Shown piece by piece: positions 50,433 to 59,975 of a stretch of DNA of 64,000 bases. Each line of letters begins with the position of its first letter. The first letter of the stretch is position 1. The notes under the pieces were generated by a model. That model did no database searches. It was not told where the DNA came from and saw nothing but the letters and a program-made list of their open reading frames with translations. Made by a program: the position numbers and the translations under genes. Where the stretch lies: contig NZ_CABHMS010000003.1 in assembly GCF_902167635.1 (NCBI RefSeq), forward strand, positions 667,786 through 731,785, in the 5' to 3' direction. This DNA comes from Chitinophaga vietnamensis. GTDB lineage: Bacteria > Bacteroidota > Bacteroidia > Chitinophagales > Chitinophagaceae.

Positions 50433-52028
50433 TTAAAAGGTAGCCGCTGCGGGCTGTTTGGAACGTACGTTGATGATCGTCCGGTTGATAAATGGCGCCA
50501 TGATGATCATCAACATGGTCACACAAATCAATATCGCGATCCATTCATAATAATCCATCGCATATTTCAGGAACACCTGCTTTTGCACGGCCCTGCTCAA
50601 AAGCCCGTTAGCCGCCCTGGCGGCCTGGTCTGGCGGAAGGCCCCGGCTTTGCAATGCCGACTGATACATTTTCAATCGCTCAGGCAAACGGTCATCGATC
50701 ACCGTAACGTGATCGTTCAACCTGTTGGCATGAATATTCCCGAAGAACAAGGTGAAGTAATTGATCAATGCCGTACTCACGCTAAAGAACGCATAGCGCA
50801 CAAACACACCCACCGCAGAGGCAGATTGGCCCAGCTCTTCCGGCACTGAAGAGATGATGAAGAGAATGATCGGCGTCATCAACATACCGGCGCCGGCGCC
50901 CTGAATGATCAATGGCATAATAAAGTCAGGCATATCTGCCTCCGATGCGAAATGGAAATACATCCAGCTATGGAACAGGAACAAGAGGAAAAAACCCGCG
51001 AGCCAGATAAACTGTAAAGGACGCCTTTTGATAATGAGCCTTGCTGAAGCAACCGCACCGATAGCGATTCCTATGATATTGTAGATGAACAACTCATAGA
51101 TATGCAAAGGGTCCATACCCAGCACGGTAGCGAAATACGCGGTAGTAACGTTGAAGGCCCCACGAATAACATACAACAGCGCGAGCAGCAACAGGCCAAA
51201 TATAAAGGCCTTCGATTTGAATACTTCGAGATGAATGAAAGGGCGCTTCCTCGTCAGCTGCCGCAGGATAAAGAAGCACAACAGGCCTGCCATTCCGGTC
51301 AGGCTCCAACGGATACGTGCATCCTGTAACCAATAATATTGTTGTCCGTATATGAGTACGTATCCCAGCAGGATCAGCATGGGCGCATATAAGCAGAAGC
51401 TGCCCCAATCCAGCTGGTAGAGCGGTGTTTTGCGGACCAGGTGTATGCGGTTCATCAACAATAATAGTAAAACTGCGCCGGGTATAAACGTGTAGATCAC
51501 TACTTTATACAATACGTTGTATTCGTAGTCGTCGATGATCGGCGCCATCACCAGGGAGGTGAGTGAGGCAGAACACAGGATCATGGCGTAGAAGATCGCA
51601 TAACCAATCTCGCGTGCATATTCTGATTTCAGGCGGGAGAACAGCAAGGTTAAACAAATGCTTGTTACGCCGCAATTGATGATCCCCTGCAAAAAGCGGC
51701 AGACAAACAACACCGGTATCAGTCGCGTATTGTAACAACACCAGGAAACGATCACCTGCATCACGATACAGATCACGAAATATTCTTTGGTGGAGATGCG
51801 GCTGAAGAAGCGCTTTTCCAGTGGCGTAAAACTGGCCAGGGCAGCGTAATACAGCAACATGGAGAATTGTATATCGGCAGGCTCGGCGCCGTAGAAACCA
51901 GTGGCAGCATTGACGTTGGCAGTAGACAAAGCAAACAACATCACTGTTGGTAACAGCACGAGCATGATGGTCAGGCGGATCAGCCATTCGGGGACCCATG
52001 ACCGGAATATCGTCTGGCCTTTACCCAT
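50433..52028 (-). CDS. MFS drug/H+ antiporter, DHA2 (EmrB-like)
   Basis: MFS transporter of 531 residues with 14 predicted spans. Hallmarks: an N-terminal span LTIMLVLLPTVMLFALSTAN, a conserved VCRFLQGIINCGVTSICLTL, and the later ALLYVIRGAFNVTTAYFATV. The EmrB-type pump exports drugs or other hydrophobic compounds in exchange for protons. The HlyD-type adaptor gene lies four bases upstream and the TolC gene beyond it, so this forms a complete tripartite system. The regulator gene is divergent. Confidence 0.9.
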   Translation of the reverse strand: MGKGQTIFRSWVPEWLIRLTIMLVLLPTVMLFALSTANVNAATGFYGAEPADIQFSMLLYYAALASFTPLEKRFFSRISTKEYFVICIVMQVIVSWCCYNTRLIPVLFVCRFLQGIINCGVTSICLTLLFSRLKSEYAREIGYAIFYAMILCSASLTSLVMAPIIDDYEYNVLYKVVIYTFIPGAVLLLLLMNRIHLVRKTPLYQLDWGSFCLYAPMLILLGYVLIYGQQYYWLQDARIRWSLTGMAGLLCFFILRQLTRKRPFIHLEVFKSKAFIFGLLLLALLYVIRGAFNVTTAYFATVLGMDPLHIYELFIYNIIGIAIGAVASARLIIKRRPLQFIWLAGFFLLFLFHSWMYFHFASEADMPDFIMPLIIQGAGAGMLMTPIILFIISSVPEELGQSASAVGVFVRYAFFSVSTALINYFTLFFGNIHANRLNDHVTVIDDRLPERLKMYQSALQSRGLPPDQAARAANGLLSRAVQKQVFLKYAMDYYEWIAILICVTMLMIIMAPFINRTIINVRSKQPAAATF

Positions 52029-52032
52029 GATC

Positions 52033-53106
52033 CTAGCTCCGCTGTTTTTTTACTGATACAATAGCACTCATCCCGGCAGACAGCTTTTCCAGCTCTTTTG
52101 CATCTCCGTGTAGGCGTATCCGTACGGGAATGCGTTGTGCAATTTTCACGAAGTTGCCCGTCGCGTTGTCTGGTGGCAATAAAGAGAAACGGGAACCAGT
52201 GGCGGCCGACAGTGATTCAATGCGTCCGGTGAAAGTCTTGCCAGGAAAGGCGTCTATCGTAATGGATGCGCTGTCGCCAACGATCATATGACGGATTTGT
52301 GTTTCTTTAAAATTGGCGATCACCCATTTGCCGGCTTCGCGGTCAACGATAAAGGCCAATGTTTGTCCGGCCTGGATCAGTTGTCCTGGCTGGATGGTAC
52401 GGCGGCCCATCTTGCCGTCGTAAGGCGCAACGATAACGGTATAAGAAACGGTGAGCTCATTTCTTTTCACTACTGCCTCTCTCCTTTTGATCTCTGCATT
52501 GAGCGCCTGCTGCTGTACTTTGGCATCTTCTACTTTTGAAAGCGAGGCCTTGTAGGCGCCAACAGCGGTATTGTAGTCGGAGCGGGCTACGTCGAGCGCC
52601 GCCTGCACACGGTCGAGCTGCTGTTTGGTAGCGGATTCTACATCGTACAGTTTTTTATAACGGTCGTATTCCTGTTGTTGATTCACCAGCCTGGCTTTGG
52701 CCGCAGCGATCTGCGATTCATATACTTTGGCATTGTCGGCGCTGGTGCGTACATTGCTTTGCAGCACATTCGTTTGTGCTTCTGCGTTAGTGAGGGCCGC
52801 CTGCGCTTCCTGTTGTGCAGCACTGTATTCGCTGTTATCGATCAGTATCAGCGTATCTCCCTTTTTCACTTCCTGGTTTTCCTCATAACGGATCTGTTCT
52901 ACATAGCCCGTCACCTTGGCTACTACGGGGTTAATGTATTCATCTACCTGTGCATCATTCGTTTCTTCGTATTTCAGCTGATGGAGCAATGTCCTGATCC
53001 CCCAGATGGCCAGGCATATCACCACTATGGAAGCCACGATGGTGGTGATCCTTGAGATAATCCGGTCAGTTCTGTTGGTGTTGGTGTCGGTATTCGTTTT
53101 GTTCAT
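52033..53106 (-). CDS. HlyD/EmrA-type adaptor protein
   Basis: Adaptor of 357 residues with a membrane anchor at ~15-38 (TIVASIVVICLAIWGIRTLL) and the EmrA-type pattern: ETNDAQVDEYINPVVAKVTG, the lipoyl half EVKKGDTLILIDNSEY, a long coiled-coil hairpin (about 90-200), then the second half VIVAPYDGKMGRRTIQPGQL. It links the MFS pump to TolC. Spacing of four bases on each side to its neighbours supports co-transcription. Confidence 0.92.
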   Translation of the reverse strand: MNKTNTDTNTNRTDRIISRITTIVASIVVICLAIWGIRTLLHQLKYEETNDAQVDEYINPVVAKVTGYVEQIRYEENQEVKKGDTLILIDNSEYSAAQQEAQAALTNAEAQTNVLQSNVRTSADNAKVYESQIAAAKARLVNQQQEYDRYKKLYDVESATKQQLDRVQAALDVARSDYNTAVGAYKASLSKVEDAKVQQQALNAEIKRREAVVKRNELTVSYTVIVAPYDGKMGRRTIQPGQLIQAGQTLAFIVDREAGKWVIANFKETQIRHMIVGDSASITIDAFPGKTFTGRIESLSAATGSRFSLLPPDNATGNFVKIAQRIPVRIRLHGDAKELEKLSAGMSAIVSVKKQRS

Positions 53107-53110
53107 ATGA

Positions 53111-54445
53111 TTAAAGGTTGCCTGTGGCTTTCAGTAGTTGATAATATTGGAGTTGAGCGGTCACTTGCGCTGTGGTAAGATCGAAGCGGGATTGCAGTAG
53201 TTGCGTTTCTGCGTCCAGCAGATCGGTGAGCAATGACAGCTGATTGAAATAGGTGTTGTTGACGATGCGGAAATTCTCCTGTGCCTGTGCGATGTTGTCA
53301 TTGGCCACCTGGATGCGGGTGAGCGCTTCGGTATAGCGTACGTAGGCTGCTTTAACAGCTTCCCTGACCTGGTCGCGGGTATCAGCATGTTCGATCTCTT
53401 GTTGCCGGAGGTGCAGGGCGGCTTCTTCTTTTTTATGTTTGTTGAGATAGAAGGCAGAGATGGGCAGGCTGGCCTTTACGCCGGTTTGTCCGAGCCCATA
53501 TAATGCGACGCTGTAGGGATAGAACAGTATCTGCGGATAGGCGTAACCGTATTCGGCAAAGAGGCCTACCCGCGGTAGCACGTTTGCCTTTACCTGCTTG
53601 AGTTTCAGCTCACTCAGGGCAGTTTCCTTCTCTGAAATCTTCATGGTAAAAGAATGTTCATAAGCATCATTCAGGTAATCTTCGTAGGTGCGTTCGGGTG
53701 AGGCGGCGAGTGCGAGGGTATCCATCGCGATGTTGACAGGCGTAGTGTCGGGATCGCCGGTAAGGATATTGAGGCGTTGCACCGCAATCACAATGCTGTT
53801 ACGGATTTCGAGGAGGGTCATTTTCTGCTTGGACAGCTTTAGCTCCGCTCTCAATACATCGCTCTTTAATACTACGCCATTCTTTTGCAGCTGGCGTATC
53901 TCATTCAGTTCCTGTTCTCTGTCGGCAATATCTCTCAACATTACTTTTTCGTACATGCGGTTCCGGTAGATGTCGAGATAATAGGCAGCGACTTTATAGC
54001 GGATCTCTTGCTCAGAGAGGTGTTGCTGTTCTTGGGCCAGCGCATGCTCTGTTTGCGCCATGCTGATTTCGCGGTTCGTTTTGCCACCGTTATATACGTT
54101 CCAGTAAGCATCGGCGCCGAACTTGTAGGTTTCATGTACCACAGGATACTGTGCAGGTGCGTGCAGGAGGCCATCTTCATATATGGGCAGGTTGGATACG
54201 CGGCCATACATACCATCGGCTTTCACTTCGGGCAGCTTTTCTGCTTTGGCGTTTTTGATGCGGGCATCCATGCTTTGCACGTGCAGGTATTTCATCTGCA
54301 ACTGTTTGTTGTGCTCAGCGGCCTTTTTCCAGACTTCGGGTAATGTGAGATAATGGGTGGCAGGGTCCTGACTATAGGCCTTTCTGTTGCAGGCAAACAA
54401 CAGCAATAGCGCTGCTGTCAGCAACTTACAAGATAATGTAGACAT
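53111..54445 (-). CDS. TolC-family outer-membrane channel
   Basis: TolC-type protein of 444 residues with a signal sequence (MSTLSCKLLTAALLLLFAC, then NRKAYSQ; a lipidated N-terminus at this Cys is possible). Both helical-hairpin repeats are visible (ATHYLTLPEVWKKAAEHNK; VKASLPISAFYLNKHKKEEA). A start at 54487 would overlap the -7 box at 54485-54492, so 54445 is preferred. First gene of the tripartite EmrAB-type operon, divergent from the AraC regulator. Confidence 0.88.
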   Translation of the reverse strand: MSTLSCKLLTAALLLLFACNRKAYSQDPATHYLTLPEVWKKAAEHNKQLQMKYLHVQSMDARIKNAKAEKLPEVKADGMYGRVSNLPIYEDGLLHAPAQYPVVHETYKFGADAYWNVYNGGKTNREISMAQTEHALAQEQQHLSEQEIRYKVAAYYLDIYRNRMYEKVMLRDIADREQELNEIRQLQKNGVVLKSDVLRAELKLSKQKMTLLEIRNSIVIAVQRLNILTGDPDTTPVNIAMDTLALAASPERTYEDYLNDAYEHSFTMKISEKETALSELKLKQVKANVLPRVGLFAEYGYAYPQILFYPYSVALYGLGQTGVKASLPISAFYLNKHKKEEAALHLRQQEIEHADTRDQVREAVKAAYVRYTEALTRIQVANDNIAQAQENFRIVNNTYFNQLSLLTDLLDAETQLLQSRFDLTTAQVTAQLQYYQLLKATGNL

Positions 54446-54484
54446 ATTGATGGTGATGAAGCTGCAAAGTTCCATTCTCTGCGC

Positions 54485-54492
54485 CAAATTTA
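54485..54492 (-). promoter_or_regulatory. Bacteroidetes -7 promoter box of the efflux operon
   Basis: CAAATTTA on the plus strand reads TAAATTTG on the minus strand, a perfect TAnnTTTG, 40 bases upstream of the TolC start at 54445. It lies in the divergent gap with the AraC gene, which is the expected place for its control. Confidence 0.6.
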
Positions 54493-54531
54493 TTTTCTAT
54501 AAATTGCCATAAAATTGTTCGATCCGGCCAA

Positions 54532-55356
54532 ATGAAAAAACAGACACCAGAGCAGATCCTGCGCGCCACCGACGAGTTACCGCAATCGGCTTATATATGG
54601 CATTTGAAAACGGAGCATCACTTTCCCTTTCATCAACATAACAAAGGACAACTCACGTATGTTGAAGGAGGAGCGGCTTTTTTATACACGCGGGACAAGA
54701 CCTACTTCCTGCCTGCCCGTCATTATATGTGGGTACCGGCTGGCGTAGAGCATCATTTCATCCACCGCTATCCGGCGAACTATGTGCGAAGCATTTATTT
54801 TTTTTCGGAGAGAGATGACCGGAATGATCCTTTCTATACCACTACCGGCATTTACCCGGTGAATAATTTATTGCTGGAGATGATCCTGTATACGGCTAAA
54901 TGGGAAGGCAACGTAATGCCCGGCAGCAAGGCCTTTACCTTTGTGAAGGCGCTCAAACATATACTGCCGGAGGTAAGTCTGGCGCCTTTACCCATCACGT
55001 TGCCTACCACCCGGAACAGCCGTGTGCAGCCTATGTTGCGGTACATACAGGAGAACCTGGCGGAGCCATTGACGCTGGAAAGTATCTGCCATGCCTTTAA
55101 TACAAGTGAGCGTACGCTCACGCGCCTGTTTCGTTCTACCATGGATATTTCTTTCTTCCAATATCTCAAGCTGGCGCGTATGTTGCGCGCTATGGGCTAC
55201 CTGCTGGAGACAGACAAAACCATCAGTGAGATCGCCTGGGACACCGGCTACAACAGCGTTGCAGCGTTCAGCAATACCTTCTTCAAGCTGGTGGGCAGGC
55301 GGCCATCCGAGTTCCAGCATCTCAACAAACACCGGCCTGCGGCGGCGGACGAATAG
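54532..55356 (+). CDS. AraC-family transcription regulator
   Basis: Regulator of 274 residues. An N-terminal cupin-like sensor domain (FPFHQHNKGQLTYVEGGAAF, then RHYMWVPAGVEHHF) is followed by two C-terminal helix-turn-helix units: PLTLESICHAFNTSERTLTR and ISEIAWDTGYNSVAAFSNTF, ending in the VGRRPSEFQ motif. The divergent promoter faces the TolC-EmrA-EmrB operon, so it is probably the regulator of that pump, responding to a small molecule. Ligand unknown. Confidence 0.92.
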   Translation: MKKQTPEQILRATDELPQSAYIWHLKTEHHFPFHQHNKGQLTYVEGGAAFLYTRDKTYFLPARHYMWVPAGVEHHFIHRYPANYVRSIYFFSERDDRNDPFYTTTGIYPVNNLLLEMILYTAKWEGNVMPGSKAFTFVKALKHILPEVSLAPLPITLPTTRNSRVQPMLRYIQENLAEPLTLESICHAFNTSERTLTRLFRSTMDISFFQYLKLARMLRAMGYLLETDKTISEIAWDTGYNSVAAFSNTFFKLVGRRPSEFQHLNKHRPAAADE

Positions 55357-55428
55357 TTCCGCTTATCCAAAAGTATTTGCATTTGTGACGCTTTTGGCCA
55401 ATCTTTAAAACCAATCAAGATCTAATAC

Positions 55429-56967
55429 ATGAACGTAATGAGAAAGCAAGTGCTTTTACCCGCCCTGCTCACGGCGCTTAGCCTGCAGGCGGTAACTGCG
55501 CAGCAGAAAGACAAAGCCAACACCGCTCCTGCGCCGAAAGCAGAAGCGCCTCACCTGTCGGTAACACTCAATCCCGACACGACTGTCACCACCTTGCATG
55601 ACGTAACCATCAAAGGGCAAAAGGTGCCTTACAAGGTGATTGCCGGCACGCAGCCTGTATGGGACCAGGATGGTAAAGCCATTGCAGGCCTCTTCTACAC
55701 TTATTATGAAAGAACAGATGTAAAAGACCGCGATGCGCGCCCGCTCGTGATCTCGTTCAACGGCGGCCCGGGCACGCCCTCTGTATGGATGCAGATTGCG
55801 TATACCGGCCCCCGCCTCCTCAACATCGACGATGAAGGCTACCCGGTACAACCCTATGGCATACACGAAAATCCGCAGTCGATACTCGATATCGCAGATA
55901 TCATCTATATTGATCCGGCCAACACCGGCTTCTCCCGCATCACTTCCAAAGATGCGCCAAGGGAGAAATTCTTTGGTGTGAATGCGGATATTAAATACCT
56001 CGCAGAGTGGATCAACACCTTCGTATCCAGGCATAACCGCTGGGCATCGCCCAAGTACCTGATCGGTGAAAGCTATGGCACCACGCGCGTATCTGGTCTT
56101 GCGCTGGAGTTACAGAATGCGCAATGGATGTACCTCAACGGGGTGATACTCGTCTCCCCCACCGACCTGGGCATCAACCGCAATGGCCCTGTGGACGCGG
56201 CTTTGCGGCTCCCCTATTTTGCTGCCACCGCCTGGTATCACAAGGCCCTGCCTGCCGATCTGCAACAGAAAGACCTTACCGCCATGCTGCCGGAAGTAGA
56301 ACAGTTCACCATCAATGAGCTGATACCCGCCATCAGCCAGGGCGGCTTCCTCGATGAAAACAAAAGAAAAGATATTGCGGGCAAGATGGCGCGTTATTCC
56401 GGCCTTTCGCAGCAAGTGATACTGGATCATAACCTCAATATCCCTACCGGCTTTTTCTGGAAAGAACTATTGCGCAGCAAAGGCTTTACGGTGGGTCGTC
56501 TGGATAGCCGCTACCGTGGCGTAGATCGTGAGATCGCGGGCGATAATCCTGATTACAACGCCGAGCTTACAGCCTGGTTACACGCCTTCACACCGGCCAT
56601 GAACATCTATGTACGTCAGGAGCTCAACTTCAAAACAGACCTGAAATATAACATGTTCGGCCCTGTATTTCCCTGGGACCGCAACAACGACAATACCGGC
56701 GAGAACCTGCGCCAGGCTATGGCCCAGAACCCTTACCTGCATGTGATGATACAATCCGGCTACTACGATGGCGCCTGCGATTATTTCAATGCCAAATACA
56801 GCATGTGGCAACTCGATCCCGGCGGCCGTTTGAAAGACCGCCTCTCCTGGCGCGGCTACCGCAGCGGCCATATGATGTACCTCCGCAAAGAAGACCTCGC
56901 CACCGGCAACGACGACATCCGCGAGTTCATCCGCAAGTCGCTGCCAAAGGGCGCTGCGAAGTATTGA
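55429..56967 (+). CDS. Exported S10-family serine carboxypeptidase
   Basis: Serine carboxypeptidase of 512 residues with a signal peptide ending at AVTAQ. Typical S10 features are SFNGGPGTPSVWM (oxyanion region), GESYGTTRVSGLALELQ with the nucleophile Ser, SGYYDGACDY carrying the likely Asp, and SGHMMYLR with the likely His near the C-terminus. It should remove C-terminal residues from peptides in the periplasm. Two ATG codons near the start are possible (55429 or 55438). A family A palindrome begins two bases after the stop. Confidence 0.9.
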   Translation: MNVMRKQVLLPALLTALSLQAVTAQQKDKANTAPAPKAEAPHLSVTLNPDTTVTTLHDVTIKGQKVPYKVIAGTQPVWDQDGKAIAGLFYTYYERTDVKDRDARPLVISFNGGPGTPSVWMQIAYTGPRLLNIDDEGYPVQPYGIHENPQSILDIADIIYIDPANTGFSRITSKDAPREKFFGVNADIKYLAEWINTFVSRHNRWASPKYLIGESYGTTRVSGLALELQNAQWMYLNGVILVSPTDLGINRNGPVDAALRLPYFAATAWYHKALPADLQQKDLTAMLPEVEQFTINELIPAISQGGFLDENKRKDIAGKMARYSGLSQQVILDHNLNIPTGFFWKELLRSKGFTVGRLDSRYRGVDREIAGDNPDYNAELTAWLHAFTPAMNIYVRQELNFKTDLKYNMFGPVFPWDRNNDNTGENLRQAMAQNPYLHVMIQSGYYDGACDYFNAKYSMWQLDPGGRLKDRLSWRGYRSGHMMYLRKEDLATGNDDIREFIRKSLPKGAAKY

Positions 56968-56968
56968 T

Positions 56969-57149
56969 GCGAAGGTTGTCTTAGCTCAGGATTATACTGA
57001 TTGAAAGGATTACCAGGATTTTTTTTCTGGATTAAAAAAGATTCGCGAAGATTATTTTCGAATTGATCTTCGCGAATCTTTTTTAATCCAGAAAAAAAAT
57101 CCTGGTAATCCTTTCAATCAGTATAATCCTGAGCTAAGACAACCTTCGC
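56969..57149. repeat. Long palindromic intergenic repeat, family A copy 2
   Basis: Two perfect 84-base arms, 56969-57052 and 57066-57149, with a 13-base centre. Outer ends GCGAAGGTTGTC and GACAACCTTCGC are as in copy 1. It starts two bases after the carboxypeptidase stop. Confidence 0.95.
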
Positions 57150-57179
57150 TACTATTAAAAAAATTCCTAACATTGCGGC

Positions 57180-57689
57180 ATGTTGGATAAAGAAAGACTC
57201 AAGCGGATTGCAGTATATGCCGCCAAATGTGTTACCGGTGTGCTGGTAGTGATGTTGCTTTCCTGGCTACTGGATTACAAGGATGTAGTTTGGGTGCTGA
57301 TATCAGTGATGCTGGTGCTTTCGCCTAGCGGCTCTGATGCCGTTACGCTGGCGGTAACACGTATCAAGGCAAACCTGGTGGGGGCTGCTGCGGGTTTCGC
57401 ATTGATATTACTGCATTCCAATCTGATATTGATGATGGGTATAGCGGTGGTGATTACCGTTGCCGTTTGTAATTTATTGAAAATAGAGGCCGCTACACGC
57501 AGTGCATTGGCTGCCACTGTCATCGTGATGACACATGAGGCCGGCGTTCATCCCTGGGATACGGCATTAGGCCGCGTATTATCGGTGGTGGCGGGTTGTG
57601 TGCTGGGCCTGGGTATTACCTTTCTCTATCATAACCGCTTTACCCGAAAGCCCGTGCCACAGGTGGATGTACAGCACCATGAGGCCTGA
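57180..57689 (+). CDS. FUSC/aromatic-acid-exporter-like membrane protein
   Basis: Membrane protein of 169 residues with five to six spans, resembling the N-terminal membrane domain of FUSC (aromatic acid exporter) proteins: VLISVMLVLSPSGSDAVTLA and ATRSALAATVIVMTHE, followed by GRVLSVVAGCVLGLGITFLY. It lacks the large cytoplasmic domain of the full-length exporters. It lies between the palindrome and the PAP2 gene, 63 bases upstream of the latter. Substrate unknown; possible role in solute efflux. Confidence 0.8.
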   Translation: MLDKERLKRIAVYAAKCVTGVLVVMLLSWLLDYKDVVWVLISVMLVLSPSGSDAVTLAVTRIKANLVGAAAGFALILLHSNLILMMGIAVVITVAVCNLLKIEAATRSALAATVIVMTHEAGVHPWDTALGRVLSVVAGCVLGLGITFLYHNRFTRKPVPQVDVQHHEA

Positions 57690-57752
57690 CCAACCTCAGC
57701 TACAGATTTGCTACAGAATTAGTATTTATGTTTGAATCCTAAGGAGTGATGC

Positions 57753-58574
57753 ATGAAGAAGATGATTATAGCAGCAGGCATGGCTTGTAGCGCCGCGGTA
57801 GCCTGCACCTCAACTGTAGCGGCCCAGTATATGACCGATTCCCTTCCTGCCAGCCAGGATTCCTTTCCGCCCATAAAGATACAGATGCCCGCTAATGAAC
57901 CCCGGTTCAAAAGCACCATTGCCGGATGGGCTGTGCCCGCCGCCATGCTGGGCTATGGATTTCTGGCCCTGAATAATCATTCCCTTACGGATCTCAATAC
58001 CAGCGCACGCAATGAGATCAAGGAAGATCATCCCCACTTCAATACGGGCATTGATAATTTCCTGCAATATTCACCGGCGGTGGCAGTGTATGTGCTGAAT
58101 GCCGCGGGCGTGCATGGAAAGCACAACCTGCGCGACCGTACAGTGATACTGGGTATTTCTGCTTTACTGACGGCGGGCGCTGTACAGGGGCTCAAAACAT
58201 GGACACATGAAGAGCGTCCTGATCAAACCAATTACCTTTCCTTTCCCAGCGGCCATACCGCTACAGCATTTGCTGCTGCTGAATTTTTACGGCAGGAGTA
58301 TAAAGATGTATCGCCCTGGTATGGAGTGGCCGGCTATGCTGCCGCCACTGCCACCGGCGCCTTACGCATGTATAACAACCGCCATTGGCTCAGCGATGTA
58401 GTGGCCGGCGCCGGTTTAGGTATATTATGTACGAAAGCTGCTTATTGGATGTATCCCTTTATTCAACGCAAGCTGTTCCCTGCGCATCAAGACAAGTTTG
58501 TTGTGATGCCATATTACAACGCGCAGTGGCGCACGGCAGGCGTGAATATGACTGTCATATCTTTCGGTAGATAA
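57753..58574 (+). CDS. Exported PAP2-family phosphatase
   Basis: PAP2-type acid phosphatase of 273 residues with a signal peptide (about residues 1-24). The three phosphatase motifs are KTWTHEERPD (motif 1), FPSGHTATAF (motif 2) and RMYNNRHWLSDV (motif 3; the His of NNRHWLSD). Unlike typical membrane PAP2 proteins it carries a long periplasmic N-terminal region. It could dephosphorylate lipids or sugar phosphates in the periplasm. A second PAP2 gene lies 1.4 kb downstream. Confidence 0.9.
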   Translation: MKKMIIAAGMACSAAVACTSTVAAQYMTDSLPASQDSFPPIKIQMPANEPRFKSTIAGWAVPAAMLGYGFLALNNHSLTDLNTSARNEIKEDHPHFNTGIDNFLQYSPAVAVYVLNAAGVHGKHNLRDRTVILGISALLTAGAVQGLKTWTHEERPDQTNYLSFPSGHTATAFAAAEFLRQEYKDVSPWYGVAGYAAATATGALRMYNNRHWLSDVVAGAGLGILCTKAAYWMYPFIQRKLFPAHQDKFVVMPYYNAQWRTAGVNMTVISFGR

Positions 58575-58577
58575 AAC

Positions 58578-58604
58578 AAGAGCCCTCGCAATAGCGGGGC
58601 TCTT
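58578..58604 (+). terminator. Hairpin after the PAP2 gene, likely terminator
   Basis: AAGAGCCCTCGC (58578-58589) pairs with GCGGGGCTCTT (58594-58604, one bulge). Only a short CTC follows, with no T-run, so termination may be factor-dependent. Lies three bases after the PAP2 stop. Confidence 0.65.
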
Positions 58605-59046
58605 CTCAAGTTAATAAACCGTAAAAGCGGGTGACCAATCAATTGTTGCATACAAAGGACGATACCCAACTGCGCCTGATCTCCCCTGTCCGCTGTATTT
58701 CTTTACTATCGCAATGATAATGAACTGATCTGATACCCGGCGCCATAGGACCTTCCGCCGGTTTAATTACTCTAAAGAAGAAGCACAGGTTACAAACACC
58801 CGAATAACGATATCAGCAAATGTGCAGAAATCTTTTGAAATATTTTGCAAGCCTTTTGTTAACGCTGCAAAATTGCCGCACATATTCCCCTCTATGCCGC
58901 TATGGTGGCTAATCTTCATGAATACATTCTCTTAATCGCTTTTTTGTTAACATTTAGTAAAGGAAGAGAAGTGATCAACAAAGTAAATTCATGATTATTC
59001 AGACGGCATCATCTGTTATCCCCGTCCTCAAAAAACCAGTTAACTT
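58605..59046. other. Gene-free stretch of about 440 bases
   Basis: No ORF of credible size and no strong hairpin. The left half is of mixed composition, the right half AT-rich with a TTTTTTGTTAACATT segment about 90 bases upstream of the following gene that could serve as its promoter. I see no RNA gene. Confidence 0.5.
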
Positions 59047-59442
59047 ATGAAGCAGTATTATCTACTGGTCATGTTCTATTTTCATATTGCTTGCATTTTC
59101 ATTTACCTGTGCGTTGTATTCCGCTATCGAAAGAAGGCCGCACCTGAGCCCTCGCTGCCCCAAGCTGGCGCCAACGCGCTTTCGGAAGTAGCGCTCGTAC
59201 GTTATGTGATGCCTGATAATGAAGCAGAGGGCGTGGAATACATCCGCAACAATGCCTGCATATGCGTAAAGGTGACGATCAAGCAGAAGCGCTGTTGTGA
59301 TAAAAAGTGGCAGACCAATTTACTCGTATTCAACCGCCTGCGGCCCGGCGAAGAGATAGAACTTGGCTACGCCGGCCATGGCATTTCAGATAATTCACTG
59401 ATCAGTGCAGAACATACGATTGTTACTGCTGAATATTTATAA
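59047..59442 (+). CDS. Membrane-anchored protein, paralogue 1 of a tandem pair
   Basis: Protein of 131 residues with one N-terminal span (residues ~5-27) and a soluble domain that ends LRPGEEIELGYAGHGISDNS and then EHTIVTAEYL. The next gene's C-terminal half has the equivalent IAPGEERRLGHADEV and IGYEIVWARY, so the two are related copies. The Cys-rich stretch (NACICVKVTIKQKRCC) is unique to this one. The family is not recognised. The stop overlaps the next start by one base (TAATG), so they are translated together. Confidence 0.65.
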   Translation: MKQYYLLVMFYFHIACIFIYLCVVFRYRKKAAPEPSLPQAGANALSEVALVRYVMPDNEAEGVEYIRNNACICVKVTIKQKRCCDKKWQTNLLVFNRLRPGEEIELGYAGHGISDNSLISAEHTIVTAEYL

Positions 59443-59975
59443 TGATGATGTACGTTCCGTTTATTTTGCTATGCGCCTGCCTGGTGGTTTATATGATCTG
59501 CCGGCGCCCGCAGCAAGGCCTGCAACACAAATTGCTACAACCGCTGAATGGCGAAGATGCCATCCAGGACACACGCATCGTTGGCGTCAGCAACAGTGTT
59601 TTCACCGTATCGCGCTACCTGCGCAGTGTACGTAATTACTCTTCATCGCAATGGATCACGGTGGCCGTGAACCAGGTGATCCGCACCAACATGGGCACCA
59701 CCATCGAAACCCGCCTCCTGCGCGATATTGCGCCGGGTGAAGAACGACGCCTCGGTCATGCCGATGAAGTAAAAGAAGGCAAATACCATATCTACATCGG
59801 CTATGAGATCGTATGGGCGCGCTACACGCCTGCTCCTCACTGGCATCAGCCTAAAAGTAAACGCTATCCTACACCCAGAGAGATGTATGATGAAGTGATG
59901 AAGAACTACCGCCCACAATTTTTACGGGAGATGGAAGAAAAAGAAGGACGTAAATATGAAGACCTATGGCCTTGA
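59442..59975 (+). CDS. Membrane-anchored protein, paralogue 2 of a tandem pair
   Basis: Protein of 177 residues with an N-terminal span (YVPFILLCACLVVYMIC) and a soluble domain similar to paralogue 1 but with a longer C-terminal helix (YPTPREMYDEVMKNYRPQFL). The start has three ATG codons in a row. Its last 12 bases overlap the 3' end of the PAP2 gene on the other strand. Both paralogues probably sit in the inner membrane with the domain on one face. No function can be given. Confidence 0.68.
   Translation: MMMYVPFILLCACLVVYMICRRPQQGLQHKLLQPLNGEDAIQDTRIVGVSNSVFTVSRYLRSVRNYSSSQWITVAVNQVIRTNMGTTIETRLLRDIAPGEERRLGHADEVKEGKYHIYIGYEIVWARYTPAPHWHQPKSKRYPTPREMYDEVMKNYRPQFLREMEEKEGRKYEDLWP

Noticed and set aside
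58605-59046. tRNA or small RNA gene in the 440-base gap
   Set aside because: No cloverleaf, no stable hairpin series and no terminator were seen.
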